From the NCBI RefSeq assembly GCF_000526935.1, contig NZ_JAHA01000019.1:868001-932000 (forward strand): 64,000 nucleotides of DNA, given 5' to 3'. The translations under genes and the position numbers were made by a program. The notes beneath the pieces were generated by a model. The model was not told the origin of the DNA and did not search any database. It saw nothing but the letters and a program-made list of their open reading frames with translations. Below, piece after piece: positions 17,183 to 25,245 of this stretch (position 1 is its first letter; each line of letters opens with the position of its first letter). The stretch comes from Butyrivibrio sp. FCS014 (GTDB taxonomy: Bacteria > Bacillota > Clostridia > Lachnospirales > Lachnospiraceae).

Positions 17183-18193
17183 CTTTACACTGTCTTTTTC
17201 TACAAGATGTCCCGTTATGATGTGGGTTCCCATTTTGATCTCTTCTCCGTTTAACAAGGATGCCAGATAGGAAACCGCCTTTTGTACCATGACGGGCATA
17301 TCAACTTCATAGGTGGTAATCTCCACGTCGCAGGTTCCCGGGAAAATGAAATTATCGTACCCCACCACCGAGAAATCCTCGGGCACTTTGTAGCCCTCTT
17401 TTTCCAGTCTCTTAATCAGCACACCCGCCGTAAGATCGCAGTTGCAGACAAAAGCGGTGGGAAGTTCCAAAGGAAGCGGAAGCTTGTCAGATTCGAAGAT
17501 GATGCCCGTCTTCTTATCTCTGTCCTCGATCTGCCAGTCGGGTCTTACCTGCATTCCGTGCTCCATCATGGACTTAACATATCCAAGATATCTGTCGGTA
17601 ATGGAAGTGGTCTGAAGGAGCGAGCCCACAAAGGCAATGTCCCTGTGACCCTTCTCAAAGAGATAATTGGTCAGGTAATAGGAACCGTAGAAGCTGTCCG
17701 ATATCACGGAGATACCGTCCCTTGATTCGTCGTTGAAATCCAGATATACAATGGGGATGTCACCTACAATCCCCTTAACAAAGTCGCAGTAATCCCTGGT
17801 AAACTCGCCCTGCACCACGAGAGCATCTATCTTGTTCTCTCTGAGCAGATTCGGAGCCACCAGATCTTTTTCCATGTCATGGGTAATGATCTCAAGAATT
17901 GTGTAATCCCCCAGGGTTCCCAGCTGCGATGTGAGCATCTGATACATCTGAAGGTAAAAAGAATTGTATTTGCTGAAGTGCTTGTCGTGAATGATGATGC
18001 CGATGTTGTGGCCCTTATTGTCACTTGAAGACGCAGCGGAGGGCTGTACGTATCCCATCTCATCCGCAAGCTTCATGATCTTGCGCCTGGTGCTCTCGCT
18101 GACACCCTTCTGTCCTGTCAGGGCCTTGGAGACCGTAACCACGCTCACCCCGACTTTTTCTGCAATATCCGCCATCTTGACTGTTTTCGCCAT
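17171..18193 (-). CDS. LacI-family transcriptional regulator
   Basis: A 340-residue regulator. The HTH at residues 5-30 (KMADIAEKVGVSVVTVSKAL) is followed by a ligand-binding domain that ends around residue 335. It lies between the mannoside operon with its AraC activator and the MATE gene, and probably represses the mannoside operon through the AAACGTTT site at 16184-16191. It is monocistronic by orientation and terminator. The ligand is unknown; a mannosyl disaccharide is the guess from context. Confidence 0.92.
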   Translation of the reverse strand: MAKTVKMADIAEKVGVSVVTVSKALTGQKGVSESTRRKIMKLADEMGYVQPSAASSSDNKGHNIGIIIHDKHFSKYNSFYLQMYQMLTSQLGTLGDYTILEIITHDMEKDLVAPNLLRENKIDALVVQGEFTRDYCDFVKGIVGDIPIVYLDFNDESRDGISVISDSFYGSYYLTNYLFEKGHRDIAFVGSLLQTTSITDRYLGYVKSMMEHGMQVRPDWQIEDRDKKTGIIFESDKLPLPLELPTAFVCNCDLTAGVLIKRLEKEGYKVPEDFSVVGYDNFIFPGTCDVEITTYEVDMPVMVQKAVSYLASLLNGEEIKMGTHIITGHLVEKDSVKALS

Positions 18194-18260
18194 TTCTCAT
18201 TCCCCACAAGAGTTGTTTTCGTTATTATACAACAGCTTCATCCGACGTCAAATAGAAAAG

Positions 18261-19613
18261 TTAGTTTCCTGCCCCAAAGCGCTCCCTCAGTTTCTTCATG
18301 ATGAAAAGATACAGTATCAGCGCAAAGATTCCGGTGGTAAACCAGGCCAGCGCATCCCCCGCAACAGCCAGAGTGTAGCTCTGAAGCTTCATGGAGGTGA
18401 AGGCCGTTATCAGTCTTGCGATCAGCTCCATTATTCCCAGCGCCAGCGCGGTCTTACCAAAGCCGCAAGCCTGCATGGCGTTCCTGTAGATGAAGATCAT
18501 GGCAAGAGGCAGATAGAACACAACGCACAGATACATATAGGTCCTGGCGTAGGGCAGATACTGAGCCACATCCACGTTGGCATCAAAGAACAGCCTTATT
18601 ATATAGGGCAAAAGAGCTATCGCCAGCACTGCATTGATCAGCGAGTAAACTGCGGAGATCTTCATTGCATCTTTTGTCCCCTGATGTACTCTGTCCATGT
18701 CTCCGTAGCCGTAATTCTGGCCGCAGTAAGCCGCCATAGTCTGTCCGATGGAGGGCATTCCCGCCGTCATCAGGTTATTCACCTTGCCCGCCGCGGTAAA
18801 GCCGCCAACAGCTACCGAGCCGTAGATATTGATGGAGGCCTGCATCACCATGGTTCCGGAGGCTGTTATTCCAAACTGAAGCGCCATCGGGATACCGATA
18901 TTGAGCTGTTTGGCGCTGTAGGATCCGTCCAGGCGCCAGTCACTTATTTTTGGCTTTAGCACGTCAACTTTTCTTATAATGTAGATCATGCAAAGGATCG
19001 CCGACACTCCCTGTGAAACATCGGTGGCAAGGGCCGCTCCGAAGGTGCCAAGCCCCAGCACGATGATAAATGTCAGATCAAGAACAATGTTCAAAAGAGC
19101 TGCGAATATCAGGAAGTACAGCGGTGTCTTACTGTTTCCGATGGCTCTTAGTGAGGCCGCAAGAAGGTTGTAGCCGATAAGAGCTATGCTCCCGGCGCAG
19201 ATGGTGATTATGTAGGCGTAGGCGTCATCATAGATGTCCGCCGGAGTATTCATGAGTTTCAAAAGAGGATGCATCACCCGGAAAGCAATGATCGTTATGA
19301 TCCCGGTGCTGATGATGCTAAGGAGTATTGCATTCACAAATGCCCTCCTGGTCCCTTCCATGTCTCCGGCACCGTAGCGCTGGCTGATAAGGACCGTGTA
19401 GCCGGTGGTCATTCCGTTGGCCAGGCCCATGATCATGAACATGATGGTTCCCGTGGAGCCCACCGCCGCCAGAGCATTGGCGCTGACATATCTGCCCACG
19501 ATAACAGTATCCACCATGTTGTAAAACTGCTGGAAGACAAACCCCAGAAATATGGGAAGTACAAATTTGAGAATTATGGGGAGAGGATTCCCCTTAGTCA
19601 TTTTTCCGTCCAT
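18261..19613 (-). CDS. MATE-family multidrug/metabolite exporter
   Basis: A 450-residue, twelve-segment membrane protein of the MATE/DinF family. It starts with the typical MTKGNPLPIILKFVLPIFLG, followed by QQFYNMVDTVIVGRYV, and shows the internal duplication seen in the family (second MATE repeat from about residue 225). It would export cationic drugs or metabolites using Na+ or H+. I chose the ATG at 19611-19613; the ATG at 19599-19601 four codons later is equally plausible, since both have weak ribosome sites. A longer upstream start would read back through a hairpin and is rejected. No functional link to its neighbours is evident. Confidence 0.92.
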   Translation of the reverse strand: MDGKMTKGNPLPIILKFVLPIFLGFVFQQFYNMVDTVIVGRYVSANALAAVGSTGTIMFMIMGLANGMTTGYTVLISQRYGAGDMEGTRRAFVNAILLSIISTGIITIIAFRVMHPLLKLMNTPADIYDDAYAYIITICAGSIALIGYNLLAASLRAIGNSKTPLYFLIFAALLNIVLDLTFIIVLGLGTFGAALATDVSQGVSAILCMIYIIRKVDVLKPKISDWRLDGSYSAKQLNIGIPMALQFGITASGTMVMQASINIYGSVAVGGFTAAGKVNNLMTAGMPSIGQTMAAYCGQNYGYGDMDRVHQGTKDAMKISAVYSLINAVLAIALLPYIIRLFFDANVDVAQYLPYARTYMYLCVVFYLPLAMIFIYRNAMQACGFGKTALALGIMELIARLITAFTSMKLQSYTLAVAGDALAWFTTGIFALILYLFIMKKLRERFGAGN

Positions 19614-19683
19614 AGAAGCTATCGTACCATATAAAGAGTGCGGGTGAAAGCCCGAAGGCCTGGAGTTTTTGGGATATGTTGAT

Positions 19684-19713
19684 AAGGAGCTGTCCTTTTG
19701 GGAACAGCTCCTT
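19684..19713 (-). terminator. terminator-like hairpin after the repeat-protein gene
   Basis: AAGGAGCTGT (19684-19693) pairs perfectly with ACAGCTCCTT (19704-19713) around a 10-base loop, beginning 13 bases after the repeat-protein stop. There is no T-run on the minus strand, so termination efficiency is uncertain. Confidence 0.5.
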
Positions 19714-19725
19714 TGTGGGTTTGGT

Positions 19726-21867
19726 TTATTTGGCAACTACTTTGGAACCCTTGTGTCTTGTGATTCCGCTGCTTCCTCCATTCTTGATCGTCTCTTTTAT
19801 GAAGGTGTTCATAATGTCTTTGTATCCGGTCTTACCATCCTTGGCAAAATTCGAATCCAGGGATTCAAACTCATTGCCGTCATAGGTGATGGCCATGGAG
19901 TTTCCGTCCGCCGTCTTCATGATGAGCATGGTGATCGTTCCGGTCTTGATTGTTGTATATTCGTAATCCTCGGAATCAAGGAAGTCTTCAATATCTTCAA
20001 CAGCCCCTTCCATGGCGTCTGCCGCAGCATCCATATCCATGGGAGCAGGTGCCTGCTCGCCCTCTTCCTCTGCAAACTGCTCTGCTGCCAGCATAGCTGC
20101 CGCTACAGGATCAAGGTCTGCGGATGCTTCTTCTGCGGGAACTTCTGCCGCTGCCACAGCTGCCATCACGGCATCCATATCCGAAGGTGCCTCTTCCGGT
20201 GCGGGGATTTCAGGCATTGGCTCTGCGGAGATTTCTTCCGTCGCGGGCATCTCGGGCATTGGCTCTGCAGAGATTTCTTCCATCGCGGGCATCTCAGGCA
20301 TTGGCTCTGCAGGGATTTCTCCCATCGCAGGGATCTCTTCTGCAGGGGCTTCTGCTGCCGGCTCTGCGGGGATCTCGGGTGCTGCCTCAAGGGCGTCTAC
20401 TTCAGCATTGAGGATCGCATCCAGGTTCTCTGCAGGTGACTCTACAGGTGCTTCAGCAGGCTCTGCGGGGATTTCTTCCATTGCAGGGATCTCAGGCATA
20501 GGCTCTGCAGGGATTTCTTCCATTGCAGGGATTTCTTCTGCAGGGGCTTCTGCTGCCGGCTCTGCGGGAATCTCCGCAGCTGCAGCCTCTGCTGCCGCTG
20601 CATCTGCCATCATTGCTGCCATTACAGGATCTATATCTGCAGGTGCTTCCTCTGCGGGTACCGCAGGAATTTCTTCCATCGCAGGCATTTCCGGAGCTGC
20701 CTCTGCAGGTGCCTCTTCTGCTGCTGCCATTGCGGCCATCATCGCATCCATATCTACAGGTGCTTCTTCTGCCGGTGCTGCTTCTGCGGGCGCTGCCTCA
20801 GCTGCTGCCGCCGCATCTGCCATCATCGCCGCCATAACAGGATCTATATCTGCAGGTGCCTCTTCTGCCGGTGCCTCTGCAGGTGCCGCCTCAGCTGCTG
20901 CCATTGCAGCCATCATTGCGTCCATATCAACTGGCGCTTCCTCTGCAGGAGCTTCTGGTGCAGCCTCTTCCGCCGGTGCTGCTTCTGCAGGTGCCGCCTC
21001 TGCTGCTGCCATTGCAGCCATCATTGCATCCATATCTACTGGTGCTTCCTCTGCAGGAGCTTCTGGTGCAGGCTCTTCTGCCGATGCCGTTTCTGCAGGT
21101 GCCGCCTCTGCTGCTGCCATCGCTGCCATCATTGCGTCCATATCTACCGGCGCTTCCTCTGCGGGAGCTTCTGGTGCAGCCTCTTCTGCCGGTGCCGTTT
21201 CTGCAGGTGCCACCTCAGCTGCCGCCATCGCTGCCATCATTGCATTCATATCTACTGGCGCTTCCTCTGCAGGTGCTTCTGGCGCAGGCTCTTCCGCAGG
21301 TGCTTCTGCAGGTGCCGCCTCTGCTGCTGCCATCGCTGCCATCATTGCGTCCATATCAACTGGCGCTTCCTCTGCAGGTGCTTCTGGTGCAGGCTCTTCC
21401 GCCGGTGCTGCTTCTGTTGCTGCCATTGCAGCCATCATTGCATCCACATCGGTAGCTGTCTCAGCTGCTGCCATTGCAGCCATCATCGCATCCACATCTA
21501 CAGGCGCTGCTTCCTCCGCAGGAGCTTCTGGTGCGGGCTCCGCGGGCGTTGCCTCAGTTGCTGCCATTGCGGCCATAGCCGCAGCCATAGCATCTGCTTC
21601 AGCAGCCTCTGCGGGGCTTTGTTCTGCCGTCTCCGCAGGCGCACCTTCTGCTGTGGTAGCAGCAAGAATGTCATCAAGATTAGGTATATCAGCTATAGGC
21701 TCAGGTTCCGCAGCTTTCTTGCGTGTGCGTTTGGGCTTGGGAGCCTCCTCAGCAGGGGGATCTGCCTGACCTCCCTCAGCTGCTGCCATAGCCGCAAGCA
21801 AATCATCCACATTCGCAGTGGAAAGATCCTGTCCGTTAAGCATATCCTGGGTACTCATGCCATCCAT
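19726..21867 (-). CDS. Ala/Glu/Pro-rich repeat protein with leader-like N-terminus
   Basis: A 713-residue protein of unknown family. Residues 1-33 end in a double glycine (LLAAMAAAEGG) and look like a C39-type leader. A basic patch follows (KPKRTRKK, about 44-51). Residues of about 60-620 are low complexity: at least 14 copies of a helical motif of the form D-M-D-A-M-M-A-A-M-A-A-A-E, separated by Pro/Glu/Ala linkers. The best-conserved copies form 34-36-residue units (20.7-21.5 kb). The last 95 residues (EDIEDFLDSEDYEY to the end) are an ordinary globular domain I do not recognise. There is no signal peptide or membrane segment. The start ATG has GGAGAA upstream. It lies downstream of two export ABC transporters and an SseB-like gene, behind a strong hairpin. 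Confidence 0.85.
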   Translation of the reverse strand: MDGMSTQDMLNGQDLSTANVDDLLAAMAAAEGGQADPPAEEAPKPKRTRKKAAEPEPIADIPNLDDILAATTAEGAPAETAEQSPAEAAEADAMAAAMAAMAATEATPAEPAPEAPAEEAAPVDVDAMMAAMAAAETATDVDAMMAAMAATEAAPAEEPAPEAPAEEAPVDMDAMMAAMAAAEAAPAEAPAEEPAPEAPAEEAPVDMNAMMAAMAAAEVAPAETAPAEEAAPEAPAEEAPVDMDAMMAAMAAAEAAPAETASAEEPAPEAPAEEAPVDMDAMMAAMAAAEAAPAEAAPAEEAAPEAPAEEAPVDMDAMMAAMAAAEAAPAEAPAEEAPADIDPVMAAMMADAAAAAEAAPAEAAPAEEAPVDMDAMMAAMAAAEEAPAEAAPEMPAMEEIPAVPAEEAPADIDPVMAAMMADAAAAEAAAAEIPAEPAAEAPAEEIPAMEEIPAEPMPEIPAMEEIPAEPAEAPVESPAENLDAILNAEVDALEAAPEIPAEPAAEAPAEEIPAMGEIPAEPMPEMPAMEEISAEPMPEMPATEEISAEPMPEIPAPEEAPSDMDAVMAAVAAAEVPAEEASADLDPVAAAMLAAEQFAEEEGEQAPAPMDMDAAADAMEGAVEDIEDFLDSEDYEYTTIKTGTITMLIMKTADGNSMAITYDGNEFESLDSNFAKDGKTGYKDIMNTFIKETIKNGGSSGITRHKGSKVVAK

Positions 21868-21979
21868 GCTGATTCTCCTTTCAAAGAGCAAAGCTCGTTT
21901 TTCAATCCACATGTACAAAAAGCGTCTATTTATATTATCGTTTATTTCTTTAGTAAATTACAGTAAATTTTCTATAAAC

Positions 21980-22030
21980 TAAGGCTTTTCATATTCATTT
22001 TTTCCCAAACGATGAATATGAAAAGCCTTA
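21980..22030 (-). terminator. 19-bp perfect stem-loop between SseB-like and repeat-protein genes
   Basis: 21980-21998 and 22012-22030 are perfect inverted complements (core AAGGCTTTTCATATTCAT) around a 13-base loop. The loop's T-rich side is on the plus strand and no T-run follows either arm. It lies 26 bases after the SseB-like stop and 113 bases before the repeat-protein start, so it could terminate or attenuate read-through into the repeat-protein gene, or process the mRNA. Confidence 0.65.
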
Positions 22031-22055
22031 ATTTCAAATACATTCATTTACATTT

Positions 22056-22919
22056 CTAGTCGATGCCCTTCATGCCTTCGATCATGCCTAGCATGTTATT
22101 GTCTACGATGTACTCATTGGTGAATGCGTTGACCACAATACCTGAGAGTTTCCGCTCGTTGTTTTTTGCCAGTTTTACGGCATCCATGAAGCTTCTCTCA
22201 ATTTTGGCAAAATTCTTGCCATATTCTCCCATCTCCTCTGCAGTTGAGAAAACCGGAAGGTAGAATTTATCCTCATCTTGAAGGATATCCGGGAAAAGAG
22301 TCAGCGAATCATTACCGGATTCTCCGGGAACCGCAAGGCAGGGAACCCATACATTGCTATTTCTAAGAATCTTCATGAGTTTCAGGGCATTGAGGTCTGT
22401 GTTGTTTCTGCAGCAGATTTCCACAGCTCTGGACAGAAATGATCCATCAGCCAAAAGTTCTTTTGTTATAGGATCCTCAGGAACAGAATATTCAACGCCG
22501 TCGTCAGACTCCAGGATTAACCGGATCAGCTCTCGGGAAAGCATGAAAGCATCGTCACTCCAGGGATTGACAATGAAGCCCCTTGCCTCTGATGCTTCAA
22601 CACATGCCTTGAGGGCAGCATCAATGAAGTGCGATATTGCCTGGCTTGGCTGACCTTTCTCAAATTCCTTCTGTGATGTGAACACTACATTCCAGATATT
22701 TCCGTCATTGGTATTGAGGCCTCTGAAGGAGTATGTCATTTCATCGCCTGCTTTGGTGACTACCGGAATTACGAAATGTCCGTCAGCGTACATTCTGGCC
22801 CTGATGCTCTCAAGGACAGTTATAAGGTTATCGTTGCTCTGATCCTTATGGAATGTAGAAATAGCCTGCTCAATGATCTCATTGCCTTCAAGAAACGGAT
22901 CCCTTACTTCCTTATTCAT
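22056..22919 (-). CDS. tandem SseB-like domain protein
   Basis: A 287-residue soluble protein with two similar halves. Each has an alpha/beta region ending in a motif of the type G-hydrophobic-V-V/I-N (RGFIVNPWSDDAF near residue 125 and SGIVVNAFTNEYIV near 270). This resembles the SseB N-terminal domain (PF07179) as I remember it; the biochemical role of that family is unclear. The start is the ATG at 22917-22919 after GGGGAGAGAG. It lies 116 bases after the second ABC transporter gene and may serve as an accessory or immunity-like partner of the export system. Confidence 0.7.
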   Translation of the reverse strand: MNKEVRDPFLEGNEIIEQAISTFHKDQSNDNLITVLESIRARMYADGHFVIPVVTKAGDEMTYSFRGLNTNDGNIWNVVFTSQKEFEKGQPSQAISHFIDAALKACVEASEARGFIVNPWSDDAFMLSRELIRLILESDDGVEYSVPEDPITKELLADGSFLSRAVEICCRNNTDLNALKLMKILRNSNVWVPCLAVPGESGNDSLTLFPDILQDEDKFYLPVFSTAEEMGEYGKNFAKIERSFMDAVKLAKNNERKLSGIVVNAFTNEYIVDNNMLGMIEGMKGID

Positions 22920-23035
22920 AATTACTCTCTCCCCTATCATTGTTTCACACACATTCACTCAGTTCTGCGATTTTTTTCCTTTGCTTTCAAATCCGTTGAA
23001 AAGATATATTCCAAGAATAGCATTTCTGTTCCACC

Positions 23036-25207
23036 TCACAGCTGCTGCCGTTCCACCAGCTCATAGAAGTATCCTTTCTTATCGATCAGATCCTGATATT
23101 TGCCCTCTTCAATGATCCGGCCGCTGTCCATAACCAGTATCCTGTCGCAGTTCTTAATGGTGGAAAGCCTGTGGGCGATAACGATCCTTGTGCACTTAAG
23201 TCCGTCCAGAGCCTCGGAAATCTGCCTCTGGGTGATATTGTCAAGAGCACTGGTGGCCTCGTCAAAGATCAGTATCCTGGGCTTGGAAGCCACTGCCCTG
23301 GCTATAAGAAGCCTTTGCTTCTGGCCTCCGGAGATTCCTCCCTGGCCTTCGGCGATGATGGTGTGCATTCCCATGGGCATAGCGCGAATGTCATCCGCGA
23401 TTCCCGCCATCTCGGCCGCTTCCCAGGCTTCCTCCTGAGTCAGCTTCTCGGAAGCAATTGCTATGTTGTGGAAGATATCTCCAAAGAACAGCTTGCCGTC
23501 CTGGATTACCGAACCGATCTTGCGCCTCAAGGACTTAAGGTCAATCCTCTCTATATCCTTACCGTCATAGAAAACCACACCCTTATTGGGTTTCTCGAAT
23601 CCCAGAAGGAGCCTTACCAGAGTGGACTTGCCGCATCCTGTCTTGCCGACGATGGCAACGTACTCCCCGGCCCTGATCTTAAGATTGAAGTTCTCAAGAA
23701 TATAGGGATCCTGCTCGTTGTATCTAAAGTACACGCCGCCCAGTTCAATGCTGCCGTTCAGCCTTGTCACGATATCCTTTTTAAGTGTCTTCTCAGGCTC
23801 TGTCTTGAGGATTGGTTCCGCCATATCAAGTACCGGCTTGATCCTTGCCACCGACAGGGATGTTGAAGACAGCTGCGAAAATGCCGCAAACAGCGCAGCA
23901 TAAGCTATATTGAACGCAAAGTATTCCGATGGAGCAACACCTGATTTAATTGCTATCTCATATAGCACAACGGTTCCTATCAGCGAAACCGCTGTATTCA
24001 GCACGCCGCTTATCTTAAGGAAAAACGGCGGATTATACGCCAGTGCCGCACCCTCTGCGTACTGGTTTGCCCACTTTGCGAAGATCCTCTTCTCCGCTCC
24101 CGCAAGTTTTATCTTCTGAATGCCGTTGATCATCGCATAGCTAAGGCCGTTCTCTTTAGCAAGAAGCTCCATTCTCTGCCTGGTAATCCTCATCTGCATA
24201 AGAGTCGCGATCACAGACAGGAAAAGACTCAGCACAATGATCACCACAGACGGGATAACCAGCATCGGTGCGTATCTCATGATCTGGAAAACATATATCA
24301 GGGAAGCAATGGCAGACAATCCCAGGGAAAAGACATCCTCAATAATTATCTGACATATCGAGTTGATGCTTCCGGACCTGCTGGAAAGTTCACCTGCGCT
24401 GAACTGCCTGAAGAAAGGCGCCGGCAAAGTAAGAATCCTCTGCATTACCGCCTGCTCCACAGGAATCGTAACCTTCCACTTTACCCGCATGGACACCGCC
24501 GTAGCAAAGGCCTGAATAAATCCCGACAAAACGATGGTAACCATGATGGTAACTGCCATAACACCAAACAGCGTAATATTCGAATCCCTGATGACCGTTC
24601 CCGTCATGGTCTCTGCAGCCATTGGAAGAATCATGGAAATTGCCGCAGCCACAAGCACTGCCACAGCGTAGTACAGATAATCGTAGTAGGAAAGTCTGTC
24701 CTTCATAAAGCTGATAAGATCGGAGATCCCAAGCTTTTTCAGCGCCAGCGGCTCATAGAACGCCACCGCCTGCTCCTCGAACAGATCAGCATTCTTCTTG
24801 TTTACCGTTGTCTTTTTTCCGGTAGCCGGATCATAGAAGTAGTACCTTGCAAATCCCATCGGGAAAAGACATATCGGGGAGTGGTCAGCCTTGAGAAAGC
24901 AGATGATCGGGCCAAAGCAGTCCGTGTACCATCCATCCTTCAGCGAAATGACAGCCTTCATCATGCCCACTGAGCTTGCCGCATATTCTATCTGCTCCAG
25001 GGGATCCTTGATATTCCCGGGTATCTCAACGGAAGGATAATGATAGTACATGAAAACATCTTCAATGGCATTGCGCACACTGAATCTCTTGTTCCGGGTT
25101 TTCATCCTCTCCCCAAGCACCTTGTGGGCAATCTTGTCGTAGGACTCCCGGTACAGCTCTTCGTCTCTTCTTTTTCTAAGTCTTATCTGTTCGTCAAACC
25201 AGCCCAA
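23036..25207 (-). CDS. NHLM-type export ABC transporter, permease/ATPase without peptidase
   Basis: About 723 residues. The first ~160 form a cytoplasmic domain with VEIPGNIKDPLEQIEYA and LKDGWYTDCFGPIICF, the mark of the second transporter subunit in NHLM/NHLP bacteriocin-export pairs as I recall it. A six-segment ABC exporter membrane domain follows (about 175-465), then the ATPase (Walker A GKTGCGKST, signature ISGGQKQR, Walker B ILIFDEATSALD). There is no Cys peptidase. No ATG is available; TTG at 25205-25207 has AGGAG eight bases upstream, and TTG at 25211-25213 is the alternative. It lies 38 bases after the C39 transporter gene and probably forms a heterodimer with it. Confidence 0.88.
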   Translation of the reverse strand: MGWFDEQIRLRKRRDEELYRESYDKIAHKVLGERMKTRNKRFSVRNAIEDVFMYYHYPSVEIPGNIKDPLEQIEYAASSVGMMKAVISLKDGWYTDCFGPIICFLKADHSPICLFPMGFARYYFYDPATGKKTTVNKKNADLFEEQAVAFYEPLALKKLGISDLISFMKDRLSYYDYLYYAVAVLVAAAISMILPMAAETMTGTVIRDSNITLFGVMAVTIMVTIVLSGFIQAFATAVSMRVKWKVTIPVEQAVMQRILTLPAPFFRQFSAGELSSRSGSINSICQIIIEDVFSLGLSAIASLIYVFQIMRYAPMLVIPSVVIIVLSLFLSVIATLMQMRITRQRMELLAKENGLSYAMINGIQKIKLAGAEKRIFAKWANQYAEGAALAYNPPFFLKISGVLNTAVSLIGTVVLYEIAIKSGVAPSEYFAFNIAYAALFAAFSQLSSTSLSVARIKPVLDMAEPILKTEPEKTLKKDIVTRLNGSIELGGVYFRYNEQDPYILENFNLKIRAGEYVAIVGKTGCGKSTLVRLLLGFEKPNKGVVFYDGKDIERIDLKSLRRKIGSVIQDGKLFFGDIFHNIAIASEKLTQEEAWEAAEMAGIADDIRAMPMGMHTIIAEGQGGISGGQKQRLLIARAVASKPRILIFDEATSALDNITQRQISEALDGLKCTRIVIAHRLSTIKNCDRILVMDSGRIIEEGKYQDLIDKKGYFYELVERQQL

Positions 25208-25245
25208 TTTCAACGCTCCTGTACTGTATGATTAATCAATGGCCG

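Noticed and set aside
19614..19736. 41-residue N-terminal extension of the MATE protein
   Set aside because: It runs back through the terminator-like hairpin to the end of the repeat-protein gene and has no membrane or ribosome-site support.
20700..21540. CRISPR-like array suggested by regularly spaced repeats
   Set aside because: The repeats have no unique spacers, vary by third-codon-base changes and stay in one reading frame, so they are a protein-coding tandem repeat.
20012..21769. 585-codon open frame on the plus strand, antisense to the repeat protein
   Set aside because: It is an Ala/Ser/Gly/Ile mirror of the GC-rich repeat codons (reverse frame of GCA/GCT/GAA/ATG repeats), with no ribosome site or ordinary composition. 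The minus-strand frame has a proper start and a globular C-terminal domain.
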